A DNA stretch of 64,000 nucleotides from an uncultured SAR116 cluster alpha proteobacterium (GTDB taxonomy: Bacteria > Pseudomonadota > Alphaproteobacteria > Puniceispirillales > Marisalimonadaceae), in assembly GCA_902619615.1 (NCBI GenBank), contig CACNFD010000005.1, positions 57,057 through 121,056 of the forward strand. The letters run 5' to 3'. Positions 1 through 9,701 of this stretch are shown piece after piece (position 1 is the first letter of the stretch; each line of letters starts with the position of its first letter). The translations under genes and the position numbers were made by a program. The notes under the pieces were generated by a model, which was given only the letters and a program-made list of their open reading frames with translations, had not been told where the DNA came from and made no database searches.

Positions 1-2
1 AA

Positions 3-497
3 TCTTCTCAAGCCATCAGTGTTTTCTTAGGAGGAATAGTTTTAATTCTATTTTTATGTGTAGGTTATTCAGATGCCAACCCCTCTTTCATTTTTGAATG
101 GTTAGTATCGACTTTAGGATATAGCTTTTTAATCATAACGACTTTCCTAACTTTTATTGCTATTATAAGTATTATAAATATTAGTAATTATAAAAATATA
201 AGAAGAAAATTTTGGTTTGAAACAGGTTTGCAAGTATCTAATTTGATTTCTACCTTAGCTTTAACTTACACTCTTCTAGGAATAAGTCTCGGTATTGGTG
301 AGTTATCATCATCTAAATTAGATATTGATACAATCAATCAAACTATTTCTAAATTAACTCAACAATTTAGCATGGCTTTCATGACTTCGGTAATAGGTTT
401 ACCTTTGTCAGGTTTGTTTAGAAGTCTTTTAATTATAATTTATGAACATTTCACTGTTCAATCCCTTAAATCATCCTCAAAATTATTAAGCAAATAG
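3..497 (+). CDS. MotA/TolQ/ExbB-like proton-channel family protein (5'-partial; open to window edge)
   Basis: Frame 3 is open from base 3 through the listed ORF (228 TTG start is internal). Translation ...SSQAISVFLGGIVLILFLC...GLQVSNLISTLALTYTLLGISLGIGEL...LTQQFSMAFMTSVIGLPLSGLFRSLL has the TM/loop pattern of TolQ/ExbB/MotA TM segments. Confidence 0.6.
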   Translation, partial: SSQAISVFLGGIVLILFLCVGYSDANPSFIFEWLVSTLGYSFLIITTFLTFIAIISIINISNYKNIRRKFWFETGLQVSNLISTLALTYTLLGISLGIGELSSSKLDIDTINQTISKLTQQFSMAFMTSVIGLPLSGLFRSLLIIIYEHFTVQSLKSSSKLLSK

Positions 498-505
498 GTG
501 AAAAA

Positions 506-1066
506 ATGAAATTTTTAATATTTAATGTAATTGTATTGTGCTCTCTTGGTTATTTATTAAGCTCTAAGCCTAACGAAAATTTTAATCAATGGTTTTCAAA
601 TACAAAAGATAAAATTACTAACATATCTAAAGAAGAAGTAGTTAAAACCATTAAAAAAGCCACTTCAAGTAATAAATCAATAGATGATAATCAAATAACA
701 AAAACTTCTGATGAAATTAAAGAATTAAATACTGATAGCAAACTCAATTCAAATAAAAAAAATTCTAATGAAGTTAAGGTTCAGGAAAATTCAAAAATAG
801 CTAATTTAGATATTAAAAAAGAAATTGAACAAAAAACAAACGATAATGAGATTAAGAAAATTATAAATGATATTTTAGAAGCTAAAAATAAAAATTCATT
901 TAAAGAAAAAGTTGAAATTGATAATGGTGAAACTTATAAACAAGAAAAAATAAACCAGAAAGTAGAAATTTCTGAAGAAAAGTTTATGTCTCTAGATGAA
1001 AGGGAGAATGCTCTTGCTCAGTTAATAATTGATATGGAATTACTTCACATTAAAACCTTGAAATAA
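506..1066 (+). CDS. hypothetical protein, N-terminal TM anchor plus Lys/Asn/Glu-rich low-complexity tail
   Basis: 186-aa ORF, MKFLIFNVIVLCSLGYLLS hydrophobic N-terminus, RBS-like GGTGAAAA upstream, TAATG overlap with next ORF. Confidence 0.7.
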   Translation: MKFLIFNVIVLCSLGYLLSSKPNENFNQWFSNTKDKITNISKEEVVKTIKKATSSNKSIDDNQITKTSDEIKELNTDSKLNSNKKNSNEVKVQENSKIANLDIKKEIEQKTNDNEIKKIINDILEAKNKNSFKEKVEIDNGETYKQEKINQKVEISEEKFMSLDERENALAQLIIDMELLHIKTLK

Positions 1067-2091
1067 TGAAGAATACCGGCCGAATAACTATTTATATTAA
1101 TATCACTGCATCAATTTTATTTGTCTTGTATTTTGTTTTAATTTTAATCAAACCAAATAATGATAAAAAAGTAGAAATAGAAAATAAAAATAAAGTATTA
1201 CAACACATTAAAATCTCGAATCTTGAAAATGATTTGATAATAAAAGATGTAACTCTTCCACATTTAGAAATAAACAAACTTGATTATAAAAATAAAAAAA
1301 ATTTTAAATTGTTGCCATCAAAAACTGTTCCTGAAAATAAAATTGTTCAGAATGTTAAAATAAATCCTATTGATTATAGTGATATAAAAGTTAAAGATTT
1401 AAATATAAAATCAAAAGATCTTTCAATTTTACAACCAGTTGTCTTTGAAAAGAAAATTGAACTTATATCAATAAAGCCTATTAAAAAAAATTCTTTAAGG
1501 ATTAATGATAAGGACAAAGCTAAAGTAAATGTTGATAATAAAGAATTGTTAAAATTTAATAAATTGGAGTTAATAAAAAATGGCAAAAATATTTTAGAAA
1601 ATGTTAAGGATGATTTTCTGTTTGAATTTAGATGGCCTCTAAAAACTCTAAGTCACGATAAAATTTATAAAATTCTTAATGAATGTTTGTTTAGTCAGAC
1701 TGTTTTATTGAACAAGAACAATCAGATATTCGGTCTCAATGGTTTAATTAATAGAAATGATTTTAAAGAAAAATATTCTAGTATAATAAGGATGCCTAAC
1801 AATGTTTATTCAAACAAAGAAAATACTATTATTAAACAAATAAGAACAAAATACCTGAATAATGAAAAGGGACGTCATTTACGAATTTTTGATAAAAATA
1901 CTGATGCTTATATAATTGGGTATCTATTAAAAATTTCTGAAAGAAATAATTTGAAATTAAAAAAAATTCAAGGTCAATACTTAATTGATAATAATAAACT
2001 GTATTTAGATAAACTAATTATAAATAATAAAAAAATTTCAAATAGAATATTATTGAGTCATTTAAATAAAAGATGTTATGGTTTAGCCTAG
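1066..2091 (+). CDS. hypothetical single-TM protein, TonB-like layout (N-terminal TM, extended linker, C-terminal globular part)
   Basis: 341-aa ORF; N-terminal TM ITASILFVLYFVLILI then long polar linker; start overlaps previous stop (TAATG). Confidence 0.65.
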   Translation: MKNTGRITIYINITASILFVLYFVLILIKPNNDKKVEIENKNKVLQHIKISNLENDLIIKDVTLPHLEINKLDYKNKKNFKLLPSKTVPENKIVQNVKINPIDYSDIKVKDLNIKSKDLSILQPVVFEKKIELISIKPIKKNSLRINDKDKAKVNVDNKELLKFNKLELIKNGKNILENVKDDFLFEFRWPLKTLSHDKIYKILNECLFSQTVLLNKNNQIFGLNGLINRNDFKEKYSSIIRMPNNVYSNKENTIIKQIRTKYLNNEKGRHLRIFDKNTDAYIIGYLLKISERNNLKLKKIQGQYLIDNNKLYLDKLIINNKKISNRILLSHLNKRCYGLA

Positions 2092-2103
2092 TTATTAGGC
2101 TAA
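2083..2103 (+). promoter_or_regulatory. hairpin TTAGCCTA-N5-TAGGCTAA overlapping stop codon and upstream of the 2108 start
   Basis: Perfect 8-bp inverted repeat; no T-run follows, so not a canonical intrinsic terminator. Confidence 0.4.
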
Positions 2104-2107
2104 TATA

Positions 2108-3394
2108 ATGAAAATAAAAAGAAGAAATTTTAATAAACTTTTAACCTCAACCATTGTAGCAAGTTCTTTTTCCTTCAATAGTTATGCAGAAAATTATTCA
2201 GGACCTGTTAATTGGGCAGGGGTAAGTTTTTTGTTACCATTCAGTGAAATAAAAACATTAATGCCAGTAACAAAAGCTGCATCAGAGTTCAAAAGTGATC
2301 TAGATAATGCTTCATACTTTAATTCTTATTTAAACAAAAGCTTAAAAGAAAAACCCATTAAAAATATTGATCTTAGATTAGAAGGTTTCGCTGAGAATGC
2401 TACATTAGCATTTACATATGGATTTTCAGCTGAATTTGACTTTGGGGAGTTTAAAGACAATGAAGTCAATAAAACTGCTTATTTGATGTATTCCTTTGGG
2501 CAAAGCTTATTATACAACGTTTATGATAGAGTTATAATATCTTCTGTTCCAATACGAGCAATCTCTACTAACTTGATATCTGAAAAAGAAAGTATCAAAT
2601 ATCCTGATATAAAAGCTGAACTTATGAAAAGAGCTTTTTATAATACATCAAATCCACAATCCACAATGTTAGAGCAATTTAGAATTATGGTTGGAAAACA
2701 ATCATTTAAGAAAAAAGCATGGGAAGGCAAAAAACCAAGGGTAGTTATGGTAAGTCTTTCCGAAAATAGCAAAAACCTTTTTAATAATTTTGGTCTTACA
2801 AAAGAACAATTTATGAGTTTTTTAGGACAGTCATCGACGTTTGCTTTTGGTTATAAATTAGAAAGTCCAATTTTACCTTTTATGATGAACGCTGCTTTAA
2901 CAAATACAACTATCAGTAGATTTGATTTTGCAACTAAGTTGTATAATAAAATTGATGTAAAATTACCTAATCCTGATTTAGAAATAAAAATTTATCATCA
3001 AGGTTGGGAATTTGCAGAAGAAACATATCAAGAAAATGCTAAATCATTATTAAAAGTTAGTTTAGGTATGGCAATAGAAATTGAAATATATGACAATTTT
3101 GATGAAACGGTTTTATATAAACAATACTTTTTTGCAGAAAAAACTTATATTGAAAATAAAAATAAAATTATGCGCTCTGATGCTGCCAACGTATGTGAGC
3201 TTACTGAGGCTATATTAGAAAGAGCATTTTTTAGTATTAAACATAAAAACTACAGAAATAAAATTATTTCGGGTGACGAAGTACAATCTCAATATACTTC
3301 TGCAATTTTTCAGTTAGATACTGATAAACCTGAAGAAGTGAACAAACAATCAGAGCTTGTTTTGAGTGTGCTTCCTCAGGCTGATACTTTTTAA
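2108..3394 (+). CDS. exported protein of unknown function (possible Tat signal)
   Basis: 428-aa ORF; N-terminus MKIKRRNFNKLLTSTIVASSFSFNSYAEN has RRxFxK-type twin-arginine and AxA-like cleavage site. Confidence 0.65.
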   Translation: MKIKRRNFNKLLTSTIVASSFSFNSYAENYSGPVNWAGVSFLLPFSEIKTLMPVTKAASEFKSDLDNASYFNSYLNKSLKEKPIKNIDLRLEGFAENATLAFTYGFSAEFDFGEFKDNEVNKTAYLMYSFGQSLLYNVYDRVIISSVPIRAISTNLISEKESIKYPDIKAELMKRAFYNTSNPQSTMLEQFRIMVGKQSFKKKAWEGKKPRVVMVSLSENSKNLFNNFGLTKEQFMSFLGQSSTFAFGYKLESPILPFMMNAALTNTTISRFDFATKLYNKIDVKLPNPDLEIKIYHQGWEFAEETYQENAKSLLKVSLGMAIEIEIYDNFDETVLYKQYFFAEKTYIENKNKIMRSDAANVCELTEAILERAFFSIKHKNYRNKIISGDEVQSQYTSAIFQLDTDKPEEVNKQSELVLSVLPQADTF

Positions 3395-3395
3395 A

Positions 3396-4910
3396 CTAAC
3401 TATTTCTTTTTTTTCTAAACTTGCTTCTGAATTTTGTGTTTTCAGAGGTAACAGGCTTTGGCAGGGTGATTTTAGTTCTTGAAGCATAAGATTTTACACC
3501 AGTGTAAACTTCACAAGCAATCTTTTCATTTTTTCCTGTAATCCCGATGGTTTTTGTCAATTCATAAAATCCTGATCCACCAAATCCACCTCCTGACATT
3601 AAATTGGCAGCAAGTGAAAATAAAAGACTTTGATTTCTAAGAAGTAGAATCTCGTTATCATGCGAAAGGTTAGCAATTTGAATTTTCCCTTGTTCATCAA
3701 CTTTTTTTGTTGCACTGAGGGCTTTTTGTACTCTTAAATTCATTTCTTCATTAATTATAACCATTCTCTCAACAAGCTTGTTATCTGTAGCAACCTTGCT
3801 TGCTAGAACAGCGTATTGAGCTTTAAGTTCGCTTAATTGTTCACCTAAGCCTAAATTTTCTCCTAACGCGTCAAGTATGGCATGTTGTCTGTTTTGTTGT
3901 TCTATAAGAAATGGCCACCAACCACTCTTAGGATCGTTTTTTTCTGATTTAGATAGTTCTGCCATTACTTGCTTATTCATTCTTCTGGCATCAGCTAATT
4001 GTGACTGATATTGTTGTTTATAAGGATTTCTATTATCAGCAGCAATTTCAAAAAATACAGTCTCAGCCCATTTAAAAGGATTTAATCCTTTGAAAGGTCC
4101 GTCAGTATTCAGATTTAATTTTTTATCGCCTGCTCTTTGATAGCCAGTTAAAGCATTCATATTACCAGCTTGAATATTTTGTTTTACATTTATACCATAA
4201 AACTGCCACGCACCATAAATTGTAAGAGCACCTATGTTATCTGGTCCCTTAATGGCTTTAGATATATATTGTATTCCAAGATTTTTCTTACCACCAATAT
4301 CTCTTAAATAATAATGAACAAGACCATATGCAAATAGAGCATCAGCTTTTATTTGTTTCTTATTTTTATTAAAACCAGTTTTCATGTCACCGATAGCTCT
4401 GATAGTTGCTAGATCGTCGATGCTTTTCATTCTTAAAAATCTATTAAAAAGTGTCTCAATTTCTTTCGTTTCGAAGGCTCCATTAAATGTATTTAGTGAT
4501 GAAACATAAGGGTCATTACTTGAAGATGGCATGGAGTTCAAGATTTTGACAATTTCACTCCTTTTTTTTCCAAAATCATTTTCAACTAATGCAACGTTTG
4601 GCTTTGGTAGATTTTTAATAGTTTGAGGTATAGTGGGTTCACACATTTGTTTAGCTAGTTTTGTGTTTGAATTGTTCCCAGACATACTTTGCCCACTAGT
4701 GTTCATATTTGTTGAACTTTTGTTTTGGTTTAATCCCTTGAGCATTCCTCCTAATGGATTAGATCCAGAATTGGTTTGAGGGATTTTTAGTTTTTCACCA
4801 ACATCCTTTTGAATTTTATCAGTAAGCGCTTTCAGATCAAAAGCATGAACATTTTTAGATATAGCTAAAACTAAAAATATATAAAAAAAGTTCTTAAGAA
4901 ATTTTGTCAT
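3396..4910 (-). CDS. secreted protein with Sel1/TPR-like helical repeats
   Basis: 504-aa ORF; signal peptide FLKNFFYIFLVLAISKNVHA; segments ADALFAYGLVHYYLRDIGGKKNLGIQYISKAI / GALTIYGAWQFYGINVKQNIQAGNMNALTGYQRAG resemble Sel1-like repeats. Confidence 0.6.
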   Translation of the reverse strand: MTKFLKNFFYIFLVLAISKNVHAFDLKALTDKIQKDVGEKLKIPQTNSGSNPLGGMLKGLNQNKSSTNMNTSGQSMSGNNSNTKLAKQMCEPTIPQTIKNLPKPNVALVENDFGKKRSEIVKILNSMPSSSNDPYVSSLNTFNGAFETKEIETLFNRFLRMKSIDDLATIRAIGDMKTGFNKNKKQIKADALFAYGLVHYYLRDIGGKKNLGIQYISKAIKGPDNIGALTIYGAWQFYGINVKQNIQAGNMNALTGYQRAGDKKLNLNTDGPFKGLNPFKWAETVFFEIAADNRNPYKQQYQSQLADARRMNKQVMAELSKSEKNDPKSGWWPFLIEQQNRQHAILDALGENLGLGEQLSELKAQYAVLASKVATDNKLVERMVIINEEMNLRVQKALSATKKVDEQGKIQIANLSHDNEILLLRNQSLLFSLAANLMSGGGFGGSGFYELTKTIGITGKNEKIACEVYTGVKSYASRTKITLPKPVTSENTKFRSKFRKKRNS

Positions 4911-4931
4911 TTTTTTATCCTTATAGGTTAA

Positions 4932-6524
4932 TTATTTGAATGCACTAGAGCCAGTTCCAGCTCCTTTAAAGCCACCTTTTGAACTGCCACTTGATTCTGG
5001 ACTAGAGCTTGAAGATTTTTTAGGAGTATTGGATTGAGACTTGGCTTTAGCTTGACCTTCTTTAAATCCTTTTTGAAAAGAAGATTTATCTTTTTTTGCA
5101 TCATCAATTGCTTTGTCAAAACCTGCTTTTACTCCCTTAGATCTTTGATTTTCTCTAATCATATCTTGAGTAACTCTTGCTTGAGATGCCTCCATTAATT
5201 GAGCTTGTCTAACTGCTTTAGATGAAATTCCATAAATCGAAACAAACATTTCCTGACCTGAGATAGGGTGTGTGTATTTTTTTCCTTTTAATTGGGACAT
5301 ACCTTGAATATCAAGGTCTTCAACTTTTTGAGAAATAGTTTCAGCAAAAGATGTTACTGACTGATTTTCTGTTTCACCCACATTCCCAGTAGTAACTTCT
5401 TGTAATTTTTCTTTAGCACTTCTTTTAGAAGAAGCTTCTGAAAATAATACAAATGCTATTTGCTTTTGAGCGCTCAATTGTGCTTGTCCTTTTGCTGTTC
5501 TTGTAGCTTTTGAGGATTTACCTTTAAGGGGACTGGAACCAATTGATATTAACCAGAAGTTACCTTTGTCATCAAAAAATTTCCTTACACCTTGGGCTGT
5601 AGACCAATCTATAGAATTTATAAAATCTTTCACAGATAAAGAACCTGGGTCATAAGCTACCTCTTGACCAGAATAAAGCATTCTTGCTCTTTCTTCTTCT
5701 TTTGTCGTCCATATACTAACAATTGTTGTAGCATATTGTTCTCCATCCCAAGATTCAAAGCTTGCTATAGGAACAAGACCAACCACATTCATTTTTGAAA
5801 ATGTTTCAATAGAACTCACATTTTCTTGTTGCAAAGATCCTCTAAGGGTTTCTAATTCATTTTTTAAATTATTTAGATCAGTCTCAGTTGCTTCTAAATC
5901 TGCTTTTGCTTTTGCAAGATCATCTGCTAGTTTTTTCTCAACTTTGCCTGCGTCAAATTCTGGATTTATTCTTTTAATAGTCGCAGTAATTCCTTCCTTA
6001 GCTAACACAGAAAAATCAATTCCATTGAACTTAGCAGCCTCTGCTTTATTTGCTCTCCTAAGAGCAAGTTTATAGTTTCTGAATGCCTTATTAATTTTAT
6101 TCTGTGTAGCCTTCATTTTGTTATCAAATTCAGTAGAGAAGGGTGACTCTGGCATAGTTATAACATCCTCTGCTGACATAGTGGTTCTTATAAACTCTAT
6201 AAATTGTCTTTTAGCTTCAAGAGATGCCTCAGAAGCTTTAATTCTTCTCATTGTTAGGAAGTCGGGATTGCTTGCAGGATCGGGCTCAGGCAAAACTGCT
6301 GTTCCCACAGCCACAAACAAGCCATCATTGTCACCCTCAGTTAGGCCAACTTCGTTTAAAAACTCTTGTGCTAAGTCTTCTGATGATGCGCTTTCGCTAT
6401 AAAGAGGTGCTTCGGATTTTTGTGTCTTCTCAATTACTTCATTAGTTGTTTGCGATGCAACTGAGTAAGAGTGGCTTGATATTGAAACTATTAAAATTAA
6501 AATTGTTTTAATTAAAATTTTCAT
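4932..6524 (-). CDS. secreted protein paralogous to the N-terminal half of the 6945-9686 protein
   Basis: 530-aa ORF; signal peptide; shares SEDLAQEFL..G..EG..DG.FV..G......PDP.SNP.FL..R..KA.EA...AK...I.YIRTT.SAED.IT.P and DDAKKDK.SFQKGFKEGQA.AK with the neighbouring protein. Confidence 0.75.
   Translation of the reverse strand: MKILIKTILILIVSISSHSYSVASQTTNEVIEKTQKSEAPLYSESASSEDLAQEFLNEVGLTEGDNDGLFVAVGTAVLPEPDPASNPDFLTMRRIKASEASLEAKRQFIEFIRTTMSAEDVITMPESPFSTEFDNKMKATQNKINKAFRNYKLALRRANKAEAAKFNGIDFSVLAKEGITATIKRINPEFDAGKVEKKLADDLAKAKADLEATETDLNNLKNELETLRGSLQQENVSSIETFSKMNVVGLVPIASFESWDGEQYATTIVSIWTTKEEERARMLYSGQEVAYDPGSLSVKDFINSIDWSTAQGVRKFFDDKGNFWLISIGSSPLKGKSSKATRTAKGQAQLSAQKQIAFVLFSEASSKRSAKEKLQEVTTGNVGETENQSVTSFAETISQKVEDLDIQGMSQLKGKKYTHPISGQEMFVSIYGISSKAVRQAQLMEASQARVTQDMIRENQRSKGVKAGFDKAIDDAKKDKSSFQKGFKEGQAKAKSQSNTPKKSSSSSPESSGSSKGGFKGAGTGSSAFK
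5041..5153 (-). repeat. conserved DNA segment shared with 8201-8313 (paralogous genes)
   Basis: Encodes ENQRSKGVKAGFDKAIDDAKKDKSSFQKGFKEGQAKAKSQ; nucleotide identity high by eye (most of 113 bp). Confidence 0.7.
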
Positions 6525-6533
6525 AAAATACTC

Positions 6534-6941
6534 CTAATTAATATTATATTTTTTAAAAAATAATTCCTTTTTAGGAAAGGCGAAAACCACAATATATTTA
6601 TCTTTAAATCTTCTATCTTCAATTTTCCTAGAATTATTAAAATTTAGTTTTGACTTATTTGAAACGTTAATTTCTTTTTTGTTAAAGAATTTAGAGGTAT
6701 TAATAAAGAAAGACTTGAACTGGTTTATGGAATCTAACATTCCTTGTCTAGATAATAATTTCCTACTAGATCCTTTTTCCCATTTATAAATAATCTGAGA
6801 AAAATAAAAATTTTTAGTTTCAAAAACTTTAGAATTTTTAAAATCATTATTTCTAATTTTTTCAAATTCATTTTTAATGGTTGAAGCTAAACTAGAAAAA
6901 TTAAAAATAACAAAAATAAAAATTATTAAAATTTTTTTCAT
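6534..6941 (-). CDS. small secreted hypothetical protein
   Basis: 135-aa ORF with signal peptide MKKILIIFIFVIFNFSSLAS, positioned between two paralogous genes on the same strand. Confidence 0.55.
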   Translation of the reverse strand: MKKILIIFIFVIFNFSSLASTIKNEFEKIRNNDFKNSKVFETKNFYFSQIIYKWEKGSSRKLLSRQGMLDSINQFKSFFINTSKFFNKKEINVSNKSKLNFNNSRKIEDRRFKDKYIVVFAFPKKELFFKKYNIN

Positions 6942-6944
6942 TTT

Positions 6945-9686
6945 TTACCAGTCTTTATCTTTATCAATTTTTTTCATCATTTTTTTGTTTTTTGCCTTAA
7001 TTATTTTAATTTTTTCTTTGGCAATGTCAGAAGCAGAAGGCAGTTTTTCAAATATTGGTCTTATAATAATACCTTGTTGTGCATCTAATGAAGTTTCTTT
7101 ATCTTCTAAACTTATTAATTTTAAAACGGATTGCTTAGATGAACCTTCTAGAAATTTTGCTTTACCAACAATATTCTCAACCCTTCCAGAAAATTGGTTT
7201 AATGTTTGATCTATGACCCTTGGTCCTAACTTAATGATATTATAAGTACTTTTTTTATTAAAAAAGCTATTACCTTGGTCAACAGTCAACTTATTGTTCT
7301 TGAAAGCTATAAGTTTAGCAGGGAAAAAGGTGTCAGTTATTTTTCTTGCTAATCTCTCAGCGATTAATTTAGAAAACTTAGATAAACTTCCTCCGGCTTG
7401 TGATAGTGACATACTATCAGAGAAGATGATTTGTGATGTTGCAATATCAACAATGCTAACAGTTAAATCTATTTCAGATTGTTTGGTTGATATTGTCTCT
7501 CCCATCAGTTTTGCTTTTATAGTTTTATTATTTATATTTTGTAGAGAAGTAACTATAATATAATCAGCACCGACTTTATTACCTAATTTTGCTAATTCTT
7601 CAGTTCTTACATTTGAGCCTTTAATAAAATTTATCTCTTTATCAATTTCTTTTGAGTTTTTTCTATCCAATAGGGCAAACCTATTACTTTTAACAAGCAT
7701 TGATCTCAGTTGTGGATTAAATATTTTTTCGAAACTTTTCGCAGAGGATCTATCTTTTATTCGATTATTAATTTTGACTGGTGAGACGACAAATCTCATT
7801 CTTTTAAGCTCTGAGGATAGTTGTAATTTTGATACATTTACATTCAATTTAGCTTCAAACATTTCACCAGATTGATTTTTCCCAACTGATATGATTTGCC
7901 AGCTCTGGATAACACCTTTTGTGCTTTGTTTTACTTTTTCTTGAAAGGATGAAGAAGAAGCAAAAGTTTCATCTCCATCTTTAACTGTTTCAAAAGAAGC
8001 CATGTTAGAAGATGTCTGAGATGACATTTGAAGGCCATTCACCTGAGAAATTGCTTGTACGAGACCATCCTTGATCGCGTCTTTAGAATTGAAACCTACA
8101 CCAGTAATTGAGACTGAAACCACAGTTAGTTTGCTTCTGGAATTTGATTCAGTTGAAGATGTTGGGTTTGGATTTTTACCTGATACTTTAGTTTGTGGTT
8201 TTGCATTAGCTTGACCTTCTTTAAATCCCTTTTGAAAAGAAGCTTTATCTTTTTTTGCGTCATCAGTTGCTTTGTCAAGGCCAGATTTTACTCCTTGAGA
8301 CCTTTGATTTTCATTTATCATATTAACGCTAGCAGAATATTGTGATGCTTCCATAGCTCTGGCATTTAGTGTAGATGAAACAGATAATGAATAAACAGCC
8401 ACATACATTTTTTGATTAGTAATAGGGTGGGTGACAATGTCGCTAAATCTCTTTGAAGCACCTTGAATTTGAAGGTTTTCAAGCTTTTGGTAAATTGTTT
8501 CTGCAAATGAGCTTGCTACTTGATTTTCAGAAGTACCATCAGCTTTAGACATTTCTTGAATCTTATCTTTGGCTTCTCTACTTAAAGTAACATCACCTTT
8601 AAGTGCAAGTGCAAGTTCCTTTTGTGCAAATAACTCTGCTCTTCCTTTTGCTGTCCTCATTTGCGCAGATGATTTGCCCTTAATTGGTGTTGCTCCAATA
8701 CCAAATAAAAAAAACTCACCTTTATTATCAATAAATTTTCTACCACCTATTGCTGATGCCCAATTAGTTGTTTTGATATAATCCTTAACACTCATATTTC
8801 CTGGTTCAAGCTTTATTGGAACTCCCTTCAAAAGTGCTAGAGACCTTTGTTCTTGCTCAGGAGACCACATCTTTATTACTGCAATTTCATATTGTCCATC
8901 TACAAATGACTCGAAATGAGCAACTTGATACGCACCTACAAGTGTCATTGATGATAATGTCTTGACAGAGGATGTGTTTTCTTGCGAAATCTGACCTTGC
9001 AATTTTTTGGCTAATTGTTTTAAAGAACTTATTTCACTCTCTAAGGCTAAAAGTTCTGCTTCAGCTTTTTTTAAATCTTTAGCTTTTTTTTTGCCGGAAG
9101 CATCTATTTTTATATTTAATTTTGAAATAAATTGAGACAGTGGGCCAGCCATTACAGCACTAATAGATATACCATCTATATTATTAAAATTATTACTAAG
9201 TGTTTTATCGTAGTTAATTGCAGCCTTTTTGTATTTTCTAATTTTACTTTGTAATTTCAATTCTAAGTTATATTTTTTCTCATCAAATTCAGTTGATAAT
9301 CCAGAACTAGGAATAGTTATAAGGTCTTCTGCTGAAATTGTAGTTCTAATATATGATATGATGTCGCCTTTAGCAGTAATATTAGCCTCAAAGGCCTTCA
9401 TTGCTCTAATGTTCAAGAAGTTAGGATTTGTAGATGGATCTACTTCTTCAAATACACTGCTTCCAATGGAAATAAAAAACCCTTTATCTTCGTTCCAACC
9501 TTCAGACACTCCTGCATCTAAAATAAAATCTTGTGCTAATTCAGATGCAGTTTTATTTTCTAGAACAAATGGCTCAGAATTAGCTAGATTCCTCACTCTC
9601 TCAACTTCATTTGCGTTTGCATTTAAGAAGAAGAAAAATGATAGCAGAAAGACGTAACGTTTCTGTAAAAAAAAAGATTTTAACAT
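6945..9686 (-). CDS. large periplasmic protein: N-terminal domain paralogous to 4932-6524 plus C-terminal FlgT/CsgG(LpoB)-like domains
   Basis: 913-aa ORF; signal peptide; C-terminal half VVSPVKINNR...FNPQLRSMLVKSNRFALLDRKNSKEID...ELAKLGNKVGADYIIVTSLQNI...IVDIATSQIIFSDS is CsgG/TolB-like, followed by a FlgT-C-like segment (FPAKLIAFKNNKLTVDQGNSFFNKKSTYNIIKLG). Confidence 0.65.
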   Translation of the reverse strand: MLKSFFLQKRYVFLLSFFFFLNANANEVERVRNLANSEPFVLENKTASELAQDFILDAGVSEGWNEDKGFFISIGSSVFEEVDPSTNPNFLNIRAMKAFEANITAKGDIISYIRTTISAEDLITIPSSGLSTEFDEKKYNLELKLQSKIRKYKKAAINYDKTLSNNFNNIDGISISAVMAGPLSQFISKLNIKIDASGKKKAKDLKKAEAELLALESEISSLKQLAKKLQGQISQENTSSVKTLSSMTLVGAYQVAHFESFVDGQYEIAVIKMWSPEQEQRSLALLKGVPIKLEPGNMSVKDYIKTTNWASAIGGRKFIDNKGEFFLFGIGATPIKGKSSAQMRTAKGRAELFAQKELALALKGDVTLSREAKDKIQEMSKADGTSENQVASSFAETIYQKLENLQIQGASKRFSDIVTHPITNQKMYVAVYSLSVSSTLNARAMEASQYSASVNMINENQRSQGVKSGLDKATDDAKKDKASFQKGFKEGQANAKPQTKVSGKNPNPTSSTESNSRSKLTVVSVSITGVGFNSKDAIKDGLVQAISQVNGLQMSSQTSSNMASFETVKDGDETFASSSSFQEKVKQSTKGVIQSWQIISVGKNQSGEMFEAKLNVNVSKLQLSSELKRMRFVVSPVKINNRIKDRSSAKSFEKIFNPQLRSMLVKSNRFALLDRKNSKEIDKEINFIKGSNVRTEELAKLGNKVGADYIIVTSLQNINNKTIKAKLMGETISTKQSEIDLTVSIVDIATSQIIFSDSMSLSQAGGSLSKFSKLIAERLARKITDTFFPAKLIAFKNNKLTVDQGNSFFNKKSTYNIIKLGPRVIDQTLNQFSGRVENIVGKAKFLEGSSKQSVLKLISLEDKETSLDAQQGIIIRPIFEKLPSASDIAKEKIKIIKAKNKKMMKKIDKDKDW
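8201..8313 (-). repeat. conserved DNA segment shared with 5041-5153
   Basis: Encodes ENQRSQGVKSGLDKATDDAKKDKASFQKGFKEGQANAKPQ. Confidence 0.7.
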
Positions 9687-9701
9687 TACTCACCTATAAA
9701 A

